Below are positions 1 to 9,000 of a DNA stretch of 13,348 nt, piece by piece. Numbering within the stretch: position 1 is the first letter of the stretch; each line of letters opens with the position of its first letter. The stretch spans positions 1 through 13,348 of the forward strand of contig JAAYKT010000062.1 of assembly GCA_012522255.1 (NCBI GenBank), in the 5' to 3' direction. A program made the position numbers and the translations under genes. The notes under the pieces are model-generated. The model had not been told where the DNA came from. It saw nothing but the letters and a program-made list of their open reading frames with translations, and searched no databases. This DNA is from Clostridiales bacterium. Lineage in GTDB: Bacteria > Bacillota > Clostridia > Lutisporales > Lutisporaceae.

Positions 1-2087
1 ATGCAATAGTGGATTTACCTCTCAACATTAACAAGTCGAATTATAATCTATTGGGAAAAGGTGTTATCAATATAAATGATGAAACCCAAAGAGATAGGTT
101 TTTTGTGGGGGTTTTGACGGGTAATAAGGAAGAACCCATATACAGTTTCAGTTATGGTACTGAAACGGGGGAATATTATGGTGCAAGAAAGAATGAAAAC
201 GGCGAGATAGAAATTATGAGAAATGATGAATTTACCGAAGGGCATTCCTGGTACTATTCAGTTACCAAGGAAATGAATGCCGGTTTACTTGTTGTTAAAG
301 CAGGTGAATTTGATCCGAGGACAAGGGATTGGTATAGGGTTGCAAAAGAAAAGGAAAAACCGGCTTTTTCTCCGATCTATAAACATTTCATTATGGAGGA
401 TTTAACTATTTCTGCTTCCTATCCAATTTATAATATTAAGGGAGAGCTTCAGGGGGTTTTAGGGAGTCATATAATTTTGGCAGGAATGAATGATTACCTA
501 AAGGCTATTGTAGAAGCCCAAAATACAACTGCATTGATAATAGAAAAACAGACAGGGGAACTTATTGCCAATACCTTGGATGAAGATAATTTCAAAATCT
601 TAGAAGACGGAGTGTTTAAAAGACTTACTATTAAAGAACTGGAAGAGAAGACAATAAATAAAGCTTTTGAACACTATAAAACTACGGGTGAATCTACTTT
701 TACAGTAAGAAACAAAATTGATAAACAAAGAATCAATATAGAAGAATACAATAAAGAAGGGTTGAATTGGTTAATATACATTTCTATACCCGAAAACTTG
801 CTAAAAGCAGACATTATGTGGAATATGAGGCTAACTGTTTTATTGATATCAGTTGCACTTTTGTTTTTTATATCTATTTATTTAAAACTTATCAATGCCT
901 TGTTTAAGCCCATTGACCAGCTGATTGATACAACAGAAAGATTTGCAGCGGGAGATCTTAAAAAGAGGGTTATTATAAAAAGAACAGATGAGATAGGAAA
1001 AGTATCAAGGGCTTTTAATGTAATGGCGGATACAATATCTCATTTCATTGATGACCTGGAATTTATGGTAAAAGAAAGAACCTTGGAATTGGAAATCCTG
1101 AGCTATCAAGACTCATTAACAGGGTTATATAATAGAATGTTTTTTGAGGCTGAGCTTAAAAGGTTGGACCTGCCGAGAAATTTACCATTTTCAATAATCT
1201 CTGCCGATGTAAACGGTTTAAAACTAACTAATGATACTTTTGGCCATGAGATGGGGGATATGTTATTAAAGAAGGCCGCTGCAGTATTCAAAAAGGTTTG
1301 CCGTGGGGATGATATTATTGCACGTGTGGGTGGTGATGAATTCGCAATGCTTTTACCGAGCACCAAAAAGGAAGAAGCAGAAAAGATAATAAGCAGAATA
1401 AAAGCTGAATGCGCAAAAGGAAAAACCACCACGGTAAAATGTAGTATCGCGTTAGGCAGTGCTACAAAAACATCCGAAGAAGATATTATGCTTATATTAA
1501 AGGAATCGGAAGACAGAATGTATACAGATAAAACTCTCAATCGAAAAAATGTTGCACTGAATCAAATTGAAACAATATTAGAAACTCTTCATAACAAAGG
1601 GGATAAGGAAAAAGAGCATTCGGAGAAAGTCAGTGAAATGAGTGTAAAAATTGGAACGGCAATGGATTTAAACGATGAAGAAATAAAAACTCTCAAGGAT
1701 GCCGGATATTTTCACGATATCGGCAAGGTCGTTTTGGATTCAAAAATCATTAATAATATAGATTCATTAGATGAAACAGAAAAAAGAGAAATGATGCAAC
1801 ATCCAATTATTGGATATAGGATTTTAAATACATTTGATGATACTATAGACTTGGCTCAATATGTGCTTACTCATCACGAAAGATGGAACGGATCGGGCTA
1901 TCCCAAGGGGTTAAAGGGGGAGGAGATACCGAAGTTGTCAAGAATTTTAGCCTTAGCGGAGGATTATGACTGGCTGAGAGTTACAATGGGTGAGGACAAA
2001 GCAATTGCCGAGATTATAAGTCAAGCGGGACAAAAATATGAACCTGAAGTTGTTGACGCTTTCAAAAAGGTTATGAAGAATGAATGA
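1..2087 (+). CDS. dCache-HAMP-GGDEF-HD-GYP c-di-GMP signalling protein (5' truncated by window edge)
   Basis: Membrane sensor that probably makes and/or degrades cyclic di-GMP. Residues are counted from the GTG at position 9. The order is an extracytoplasmic dCache-type sensor (about 1-265), a transmembrane helix (about 273-296), HAMP (about 297-350), GGDEF (about 362-505) and HD-GYP (about 515-690). The cyclase signature GGDEF is intact at 441-445, and the inhibitory I-site RxxD (RGDD, 432-435) sits exactly five residues before it. The HD-GYP half keeps HDIGK (569-573) and HHERWNGSGYP (622-632). The frame is open to the left edge (GCA, ATA before the GTG) and the expected first transmembrane helix is missing, so the true start lies outside the window. 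Oddity: after the final metal-site region (AEDYDWL) the usual T-S-x-R-x-Y-R stretch is absent, about six residues short. Product assignment is firm; the balance between cyclase and phosphodiesterase activity is not. Confidence 0.93.
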   Translation, partial: AIVDLPLNINKSNYNLLGKGVININDETQRDRFFVGVLTGNKEEPIYSFSYGTETGEYYGARKNENGEIEIMRNDEFTEGHSWYYSVTKEMNAGLLVVKAGEFDPRTRDWYRVAKEKEKPAFSPIYKHFIMEDLTISASYPIYNIKGELQGVLGSHIILAGMNDYLKAIVEAQNTTALIIEKQTGELIANTLDEDNFKILEDGVFKRLTIKELEEKTINKAFEHYKTTGESTFTVRNKIDKQRINIEEYNKEGLNWLIYISIPENLLKADIMWNMRLTVLLISVALLFFISIYLKLINALFKPIDQLIDTTERFAAGDLKKRVIIKRTDEIGKVSRAFNVMADTISHFIDDLEFMVKERTLELEILSYQDSLTGLYNRMFFEAELKRLDLPRNLPFSIISADVNGLKLTNDTFGHEMGDMLLKKAAAVFKKVCRGDDIIARVGGDEFAMLLPSTKKEEAEKIISRIKAECAKGKTTTVKCSIALGSATKTSEEDIMLILKESEDRMYTDKTLNRKNVALNQIETILETLHNKGDKEKEHSEKVSEMSVKIGTAMDLNDEEIKTLKDAGYFHDIGKVVLDSKIINNIDSLDETEKREMMQHPIIGYRILNTFDDTIDLAQYVLTHHERWNGSGYPKGLKGEEIPKLSRILALAEDYDWLRVTMGEDKAIAEIISQAGQKYEPEVVDAFKKVMKNE

Positions 2088-2144
2088 GTATGCCGAATGA
2101 ATAGTAAAGATGGTGGGTCTAATATATGATATGTACAAAAAATT

Positions 2145-2177
2145 AAAACAGCAAGCATAAAAATCGCTTGCTGTTTT
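2145..2177. terminator. bidirectional intrinsic terminator between convergent genes
   Basis: A perfect 12-bp inverted repeat (AAAACAGCAAGC / GCTTGCTGTTTT) with a 9-base loop lies between the convergent signalling gene and the polyferredoxin gene. On the - strand it is followed by a good U-rich tail (AATTTTTTG); on the + strand the tail is TTTTGTC. It can end both transcripts. The remaining bases between 2178 and 2251 show nothing further. Confidence 0.85.
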
Positions 2178-2251
2178 GTCTTGGATATGATTAGGGATGG
2201 GGTAAATCATGATCCAAAGGTTTATAATAATTAAAGAAAAACTCTTGCATT

Positions 2252-3487
2252 TTAGTTTATGGCTTTTTTGAGTGCATTTTCTATGCTTCGTATTAGCCCC
2301 TTGCTTGTTTTAGTTGCACCGCTTATAGCATCCACCTCTAATTTTTGCTTTTTTATGATTTCTTTGGGAAGCTTTAAGAAGACTTCATCATACCAGCCTT
2401 TACTTTCATGGTGGTCTATAATTTTTATTTCTTTAATCCCATTTTCTATTTTTACTTCCGTGATTATCCTTGCCGCAAAACCTTTGGCTTCTCCGCGATA
2501 GACTCCGTTTTTCAGATTAGCCACAGATATGTTACTGACCATGGAACTGTTTGTCCATAGTTTTGGCAGTCCTAACCAGATAATGAAAAACTCGGATAGC
2601 ATAAAAGCTGTATAGGTTTTGGTTTTTATTTGTTTTGTTCCGGCTTTTAAGGTAAGACTTCTATCATTTGAAATAACACAGCCACCAACACAATTCATGC
2701 ATCTTATACATTCAGGTGATATATTGTCTTCTTTTTTTGAAAGTTTTATATTCATGGGGCAATCCTTAAGACATATATTGCACGAGGTACAATTCTTGTC
2801 TTTTTTTATTGTCAGAAAACTAAAAGAAGAAAAAAGTGTCTGGATAGCACCTATAGGACATATGTACCTGCAAAAAAACCTCGGAATTAAAGTTGATGTA
2901 ATAATAACTGCCAGTAGAACAATGAAGCCTGTTTTTATTTCAATCCATGAGGAAAAAAGTCTCGGCAGGTTAAGCAGCGCCCTCCATGGAGATAGTTCAG
3001 CTATTGTTGCACCATATCCGGCAATGGATATAAATAAAAGGATTATAAGGATGAAAAAGGATGTAGGGATTAGCCCAATCCACCTCATTTTATTTTCAGA
3101 GTTATCGGTGTAATCCAATGATGTCAAATGCTCGCTATGTATAAGCTTTCCACCGATTAAAGTTTTGAAAACATATCGGCTAAAGTCCTGCAAGGCGCCT
3201 AAGGGACAGAGCCATCCACAAAGAAATCTGCCCCCAAGCACTGACATAGCCAGTATAGCAATGGTCAGGGCTATACTTTTAGTCATACCGTCAAATTCAA
3301 AACTGCAGTCTGTTACCCAATCCTTCAGCGTGCTCCAGGCACCATATGGATTAAGGTCAGCGATACTGATGACCTTAAAACTCAATATCTCTTTAATATA
3401 TAGATTATATGTGATTATAATCATTAAAAAGGCAAAGGCAAAAATCATTTGTACATACTGTCTTAACCTTTTATCTCCATTATCCAT
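2252..3487 (-). CDS. NapH/NosR-like membrane polyferredoxin with C-terminal FMN_bind domain
   Basis: Integral-membrane electron-transfer protein. About five transmembrane segments are visible (near 13-33, 70-86, 138-158, 186-202, 293-310). Two CxxxCP motifs (C90-C94 and C206-C210) are typical of the NapH/NosR/RdxA membrane family. They are followed by two [4Fe-4S] ferredoxin motifs: C233/236/239/243 and C260/263/266/270. The C-terminal 85 residues (about 325-410) form an FMN_bind domain that, after the fifth helix, should face outside. It ends in DAISGATKTS; in this family the Thr of SGAT (T392) is the FMN acceptor for ApbE. It is the last gene of the cluster: its ATG lies 12 bases after the preceding stop, and its AGGAAG ribosome binding site overlaps that stop. 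Inferred role: pass electrons from the cytoplasmic side to extracytosolic flavin. The physiological donor and acceptor are unknown; a nosR or napH symbol would be unjustified because no nos or nap genes are seen. Confidence 0.88.
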   Translation of the reverse strand: MDNGDKRLRQYVQMIFAFAFLMIIITYNLYIKEILSFKVISIADLNPYGAWSTLKDWVTDCSFEFDGMTKSIALTIAILAMSVLGGRFLCGWLCPLGALQDFSRYVFKTLIGGKLIHSEHLTSLDYTDNSENKMRWIGLIPTSFFILIILLFISIAGYGATIAELSPWRALLNLPRLFSSWIEIKTGFIVLLAVIITSTLIPRFFCRYICPIGAIQTLFSSFSFLTIKKDKNCTSCNICLKDCPMNIKLSKKEDNISPECIRCMNCVGGCVISNDRSLTLKAGTKQIKTKTYTAFMLSEFFIIWLGLPKLWTNSSMVSNISVANLKNGVYRGEAKGFAARIITEVKIENGIKEIKIIDHHESKGWYDEVFLKLPKEIIKKQKLEVDAISGATKTSKGLIRSIENALKKAIN

Positions 3488-3499
3488 AAATGATTCTTC

Positions 3500-5083
3500 C
3501 TAATCTTGTTTTTTGCTTATTTTTAATACATCTTTTATTAGTGTATCACCTGTAAGGATATCAGCACCATTTTCATTTGGAATCAGATATGAATTGTCCA
3601 GCTGGCTTGTTTTAATTACATTGCCAAAACCATTTGTATCCCAAATGGTCAGTTCATTCGTATCCTCTAATTCCATCAGTGCTTCCTCTAAAGTTTCCTT
3701 GAGATTAACCCCTGTTCCTTCCGGTAAATCTTCGTTTTCAATAACTAACATCATAATCTCAGGGAATATTGCCGCATCTGTAGTAGTTGAAAAAGAGGTC
3801 ATTTCTTTAACATTATAACCTAACTTGAATCCGGGGCTTATATTCATGGGAGCATTATGTCCGGCTGTTTTTATATAATATCTGTCTCTCACCATGCTTA
3901 TGGTTTCATTTTTTATTAGGCCGTCTGAAGCTACCATTGTAAAAAATCCGTTATGATCTATTTCACCAAACTTGCTCAGCATGGCTCCCACCAGATAGGA
4001 TTCATCCTGACTACCATAGTATTCGTAGTAGTATGGTTCAATACCTTTGACAAAGGGCTTAAAGATATACACATTTTGGATGTCCTTAGGCGAAATATGG
4101 GTATATAGTTCAATCTTTGTTACATTTTTTACCCAATAGGGCCCCATTTCATCCGGGATAACCACTCTTACGGGTTTTTCTTCTCTGGGAATTTCTTCAC
4201 CGTTAACAAAATTGGACAGTATAATATCCCTGTTTTCTATTATATCTTTGCTTATCATGGAGTAGTAGTTGTCTCTGCCTGTTATGCCTAAGGCTTCATA
4301 AGCATTAACATCAATATTGTTTTTCTTTAATATATCCTTTAAAAGCACACCCGTTGCAGTTATGTTCTCACGTACACCGTTTGTCTTTGCCAAAATAGTT
4401 TCTGTGTTTACATTTGTGTATTCTTCAAGGTCATCCACGGTTATTCTCATGGACTTGTTCTCAGGCCAGACAATCTGGAAACTGTTTTCGTCTTTTTGCC
4501 ACATTTCCTGAGATATAAAATTATCAACTGGATCCATGGTTTCATTCTTAAAAAGGTAATTCCATGCTCCTATAGCAGAGTTGACATTATTTAAAGCCGC
4601 TTGGCTGGTTATACTTGCGCCGGTAACCTGCACAATATCAGAAGGTTTTTTCGGATCTAATACAACTCTATTTAGATATTCTGTGAGACCTATACTATTG
4701 AATCTGTCAGTGAACCAAAACTCTTTGATTCCGTCAGCATATAGAGGAGTATCACCTTGTTCAAGAATACGGACTGCAGCGATTTTTTCCATTTCATTGC
4801 TTACTACGACAAGCATTTTTATAATGCCTTCATATCCGGTACCGGAAACAATAAAGGCCATATGACTGTTTCCTACGCTATAAACCTTTTCAATAGCAGG
4901 AAAATTGTCTTTTATTACTGTATCATTACTGGCATCTTTCATTAATTTTATAGTGCCTGCATTATGTATTATTTCTTTAATCATCGCTTTTTCTATTCTA
5001 ATGTCATTCTTATACCATAAGGCACCGGAAACACCGATAGCAATTATCAGAAATATTGCTATATAAATTTTGTTACGTTTCAT
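3500..5083 (-). CDS. membrane-anchored FMN_bind protein fused to sulfite-oxidase-fold domains
   Basis: Extracytosolic flavoprotein of about 527 residues. An N-terminal transmembrane anchor (about 5-23) precedes an RnfG-like FMN_bind domain (about 70-178) ending in TGASITS (154-160), which fits the [S/T]GA[S/T] flavinylation consensus but has Ser at the acceptor position. Residues about 200-327 resemble the Oxidored_molyb (sulfite-oxidase) fold: a GVLLKDIL strand-helix and a P-V-R-V-V-I-P ... W-V-K-N-V-T-K-I-E ending. A second, more diverged copy may fill about 337-520 (VASDG at 384-388). The protein has no cysteine, so the molybdenum-ligating Cys of true sulfite oxidases is absent. Start choice: ATG at 5083 has AGAGGT six bases upstream; a TTG at 5104 would add seven residues and overlap the preceding gene, and I consider it less likely. 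It sits between the lipoprotein and the polyferredoxin gene, which points to a shared redox chain. Confidence 0.8.
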   Translation of the reverse strand: MKRNKIYIAIFLIIAIGVSGALWYKNDIRIEKAMIKEIIHNAGTIKLMKDASNDTVIKDNFPAIEKVYSVGNSHMAFIVSGTGYEGIIKMLVVVSNEMEKIAAVRILEQGDTPLYADGIKEFWFTDRFNSIGLTEYLNRVVLDPKKPSDIVQVTGASITSQAALNNVNSAIGAWNYLFKNETMDPVDNFISQEMWQKDENSFQIVWPENKSMRITVDDLEEYTNVNTETILAKTNGVRENITATGVLLKDILKKNNIDVNAYEALGITGRDNYYSMISKDIIENRDIILSNFVNGEEIPREEKPVRVVIPDEMGPYWVKNVTKIELYTHISPKDIQNVYIFKPFVKGIEPYYYEYYGSQDESYLVGAMLSKFGEIDHNGFFTMVASDGLIKNETISMVRDRYYIKTAGHNAPMNISPGFKLGYNVKEMTSFSTTTDAAIFPEIMMLVIENEDLPEGTGVNLKETLEEALMELEDTNELTIWDTNGFGNVIKTSQLDNSYLIPNENGADILTGDTLIKDVLKISKKQD

Positions 5084-5089
5084 TTTGAT

Positions 5090-5095
5090 ACCTCT
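5090..5095 (-). promoter_or_regulatory. ribosome binding site deciding the flavoprotein start
   Basis: AGAGGT on the - strand, six bases before the ATG at 5083, overlaps the lipoprotein stop codon (5094-5096). This supports the ATG over the upstream TTG at 5104 and suggests translational coupling. Confidence 0.6.
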
Positions 5096-5834
5096 ACTCA
5101 ACAATTATTTTTGCTATATTACTGACCCACTGGGGTTTATTCATGTCATCAACTTCTTTTTGCCCCACCACAAGGCGGAAGGGTGCCCCTTTTTTCGGGT
5201 CAAAATCTTTTCCATTTTCATGCCATGCTATGATAACGGGGAATTTTTTTCCTAGATTATCCTGATCTATATAGTCTTCTTTTAAAGCTAATTCCACCGA
5301 TAGTTCCTGTGCATACCCGTCAGATGCAACAAATTTTATTTTTGCGGCGGTACTTTTCAGGCCTGCTTGATCTAATATGGCCTTTACTTTTACACCTTTA
5401 AAATGAAAATGTTCTCTGGTGCCATAGCTGTTCAAAGAGTAAAAGTCATCTTCAAAATACGCATCCTTCATAGCTTTTAGTTCATCAAGTGATAAGGTTA
5501 TTTCTTTTTCCACACCGGAACCTTCTATTTTCATGGATGAAGAATCGTCCTTTATTGGAGCCTCCGGGGGTTTTGTTTCGTCAACTTTAGGTTCTGCCGG
5601 AGCTGTTACAGGAGCATCCGGAGCTTTTCCTTCTTCTTTGTCTTTAGGGACTTCTGCAGCCTCTTCTTCTTTTGGTTTTTGGGATTCGCTTGGCGTCGGT
5701 TCTTCTTGTTTTTCCGTCTCTGTAACATTTGTATCGGGTTCATTTGTATTTGCCTTTGGCTGACATGCTGTAAGCATGCATAATGCCAATATGAGGCCTA
5801 AAAATGCAATTAGTGTTTTTTTAGTTCTGTTCAT
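5094..5834 (-). CDS. lipoprotein with one sulfite-oxidase-fold (Oxidored_molyb-like) domain
   Basis: Predicted membrane-anchored lipoprotein, 246 residues. The signal peptide ends in a lipobox L-T-A-C with the lipidated Cys at 24. Residues about 25-100 are a low-complexity linker rich in Pro, Glu, Lys and Thr, as used to span the Gram-positive wall. The globular part (about 101-246) has the same pattern as the repeat units of the neighbouring SLH protein: ITLSLDELKAM, then a GVKVKAIL strand-helix, VASDGY (169-174), and a terminal GAPFRLVVGQKEVDDMN ... IAKIIVE. This pattern matches the Oxidored_molyb family, but the mature protein has no Cys, so classical molybdopterin ligation is unlikely. 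Its ATG has a GGTGA-type site upstream. It lies 180 bases downstream of the SLH gene and about 10 bases before the flavoprotein ATG. Possible role: a mobile or tethered partner linking the membrane flavoprotein to the S-layer protein (inference). Confidence 0.83.
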   Translation of the reverse strand: MNRTKKTLIAFLGLILALCMLTACQPKANTNEPDTNVTETEKQEEPTPSESQKPKEEEAAEVPKDKEEGKAPDAPVTAPAEPKVDETKPPEAPIKDDSSSMKIEGSGVEKEITLSLDELKAMKDAYFEDDFYSLNSYGTREHFHFKGVKVKAILDQAGLKSTAAKIKFVASDGYAQELSVELALKEDYIDQDNLGKKFPVIIAWHENGKDFDPKKGAPFRLVVGQKEVDDMNKPQWVSNIAKIIVE

Positions 5835-5863
5835 ACTTCACCATCCAATATTTATCACATTTC

Positions 5864-5986
5864 TGTCATTCTGAATTTGGTAACCATTGCCTTACATCTA
5901 TTTCTGTCATCCTGAGCGATAGCGAAGGATCTTGACCCTAATGTTAGAGGCAGATATAAAGATTCTTCACTGCGTTCAGAATGACA
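5864..5986. repeat. palindromic intergenic repeat element with an extra partial copy
   Basis: Two arms form a long imperfect inverted repeat: one begins TGTCATCCTGAGCG (5905-5933), the other ends CGTTCAGAATGACA (5959-5986). A third end-like fragment, TGTCATTCTGAA, lies at 5864-5875 and is the exact reverse complement of the last 12 bases of the right arm. Elements beginning TGTCATCCTGAGC are, as far as I recall, common dispersed intergenic palindromes in many bacterial genomes. No coding sequence is present. It lies between the SLH gene and the lipoprotein gene, so it would be transcribed as a hairpin if the genes form one transcript. Confidence 0.7.
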
Positions 5987-5990
5987 ATAC

Positions 5991-6013
5991 GGGAGGGGCA
6001 GAAGCCCCAACCC
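5991..6013 (-). other. GC-rich hairpin immediately after the SLH gene stop
   Basis: GGGGC-AGAA-GCCCC (5995-6008) flanked by GGG/CCC gives a compact hairpin directly after the stop codon of the SLH gene. No U tract follows on the - strand, so it is not a convincing intrinsic terminator. It may instead protect the 3' end of a processed transcript or belong to the neighbouring palindromic element. Confidence 0.5.
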
Positions 6014-9000
6014 TTACATTGCATCAATAATATCCATCAACAATTTTATTATCTTTGCTGCGCTTGCCCTGTCGGCACTTCCTTTGGGGTCAAATATGTC
6101 GCCGGGTTTGCCTTCGATTATTCCAGCTCTTTGTACTATACCTATGGCTTTTTCAGCCCATGGGCTAATTTTTGTCGCATCAACGAATTCCATTGATTCG
6201 CTGACTCTTGGCAATTTGATTTTTGCCGCATCTGCAAAGCTTAGCAGCATTGTTGCCATTTCTTCTCTCGTTATCACATCACCGGGGCGGAAACTGCCAT
6301 CTGCGCTGCCTGCATCAACGCCATTTTCTCCTGCCCAATTAACATATTCCGTATACCATTCTCCCTTTGCCACATCTTTGAATATATCCTTAGCACCTTT
6401 AACATCAATATCCTTTTTGGTGCTTATAATGAATTTTACGAATTCAGCTCTTGTCAGTGTGTTATTTGGGCTGTAGGTATTTGGACCCGTTCCATTTGTT
6501 ACACCTTTATCATAAAGGTATAGTATATGTTCTTCAGCCCAATGGCCTACTACATCGCCAAAAGGTGTTTTCGTGTCCACGGGAATGGTTCCGCCTGTCC
6601 CTTCCACTACAAATTTTACAACATTCTTTAAGCATGCACCTTGGTTTTGATGAGTGATAAGCCTTAAGGGTCCGCCATCGTTGCCGCTTGTGTATCCGTC
6701 ACTGTTTGTATCTGTAACCAAAGGAACACCGTCACCTGCGTAGGAAAGAAGAATAATCTTTCTGTCCAAACCATCGGCAATACCTTTCTCCAATGCATCT
6801 TTGCCGAATACGGAGAGCAAATCTCGTGAAAAACCGTCGGAAGCCACTACTTTAACAGAGGTGAGTTCGACGCCTATTTTGAGTCCTGCCTTTTCCGATA
6901 TCAGTTTCCATACATTCAGGCCTTCATGCTGATGTTCGCCTATATAGAAATAGCTGTCTCTGTGGATGACATCGTCCATTGCCTCAAGTTCACGCAAACT
7001 GAATTTTACCGATTTTGCAAGGGCTGTTCCTTCTAACTCCAAGAAAGTTGTATCAAGATACTGGCTGTATGTGGGACTCATATCATGCTTCCAGCTTGAT
7101 ACGGCAGAGGCATTTACAGTTATTTTAACAACGTCTTTAACAGTGCTTTGCGAATTCATATCATCTGCTGATTTTTGTCCCAATATTAAGTATAAGGGGC
7201 CACCCGAGTTCCCGTAGACCGCATCATAACCTTTGGAGTCTTTGCTTTCCACCAATGGTTTTCCATCATCGGGATTGTTATTATCCACGCTGCTTGAACC
7301 ATAGGCCAAGATCATTTTTAGATCTGTGTTCATAACATCCGCCAGTGGGAAAGTGTGTGTCTTTCCGTCGGATGCTGTAACTATTATTTCACTTGCATTT
7401 GATTGCAGTCCGATGTCTTCTGATCTTAGGAAGCTGTATAGGTCAATACCCCTATAACGTATTTTGCTTTCTGATGTAGCTTTCTTTATATTATAATCTG
7501 CCGTTATTACCAAGTTTTGTTTGCCTTCAATATCAGAAACTTTGAAAGTTTTGGGGGCGGCTAATCTTGTTCCGGGGCCTTCAAATACAATGGTTTTGCC
7601 GGCCAGATCTTTATAAGGTGCATCTATATGTGCGTATTTATCCGGGTGTAAGTTGATTGTAATAGAAGTAACACCATTTAGTGTTTTTGCATTAGGCATT
7701 AAAGCCATAAGAGGGCCGCCATCGTTTTTCACATTTATCTTATCGCCGCTGCCATCCGTATAGTTATTTACATAGCCTTCCGCATTTTTATCTGCAACCA
7801 TGGGGGAACCGTTCTTAGCAAAGGCAAGCATTGATTTATCCTTTGCAGCGGATATAACATCCAGGCTAACCTTTAGTTCTGAATCCCCATTTGCAAAAAT
7901 AACTGTTCCTTTGCTTCCGGGTATGGCTACTTTTTCTTTTAGGAAGTATTCTAAGTTTACACCTTCATATAAATCTTCATAAACATTGTCACCTTTTTTA
8001 ACTGCAAATATGGATTTGACTTTTGCTTTTACTTTTTCAGTATTCTTCACATCGCTGCCATAGATCATGTTTTCTATATCTTTTATTGTATAATCCTGTT
8101 TTTTAAGAGTGCTTCCATCCATACCGATAACAGTAACACTTATCTTATTTGCGGCAAGTGCGTTGTATGTCTTGTTTGGGTTTTGGCTATGAGTGCTATA
8201 ATTGATTTCTTTGCCGACTATTATTTTATCTAATAGTTTTGCCTGTTTGGAACCGTTGGCATGATAGTATTCGGTTTTTCCATAAATGATGCGCACCGGG
8301 CCTCCGTCATTGCCGAGACCGCTTTTGTATCCGTCGAGGGTGTTTTTGATTACGTAAGGATAGCCGTTAACCCCATATGCAACTAACACTGGGAATCCGG
8401 TCGCACGTAAGTCATCCGCATCTTTTGAAATATATTTGCCATCATTTAAGTCTAATGGATTTTTTTCATAATATTTAAAGAGGTTTGGATTGGATATCTG
8501 CGCCAAGGTAAACTTGTCAAAATCTTTGTATCCATCGGTTGCCGTAAATTCGACTAAAGTTTGAGAATCGGTACCTTTGGACATTGATTCGGGTATGCCC
8601 GCTTTTTTTAGTAAGTCCCATAGTTTAACGCCTTCATATTCATTTACATACCAATAGTTTGAATTGGATAGGTTATACTCGGCTCTATAGCCCATACCGC
8701 CGGCTGCGGGTAAGCCATTTTCATATTTCACCATATCTTCTATTTCTTTTACAGTATAATTAACTTCTCTGCCTAACTTGTCTCCTGTTATAGTGATTAC
8801 ATATTCCGAGTTTTCGGGAGAAACATATGGGGCTTTATCATGCTTATATCCGGGAGTGACTTTTTCAGCCACATAGATATAGGCCATATTGCCAAACTTG
8901 ATATAACCGGGATTCGGATCTTTTGCGAAAACAGATTTGTCATATACTAACTTTATGCATCCATCATCATTGTCTAAAGCAGGATCCTTGCCCGGTTCTC

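Noticed and set aside
2619..3113. A 164-codon + strand open frame opposite the polyferredoxin gene
   Set aside because: It is antisense to a gene with clear Fe-S, membrane and FMN_bind motifs; its translation shows no recognisable domain and it has no convincing ribosome binding site.
3500..5834. Active molybdenum sulfite oxidase/YedY-type reductase
   Set aside because: The domains resemble the family by strand pattern, but the mature proteins contain no cysteine to ligate Mo and carry no Tat signal.
5991..6013. Intrinsic terminator after the SLH gene
   Set aside because: The hairpin is GC-rich but no U tract follows on the - strand, so read-through into the lipoprotein gene is likely.
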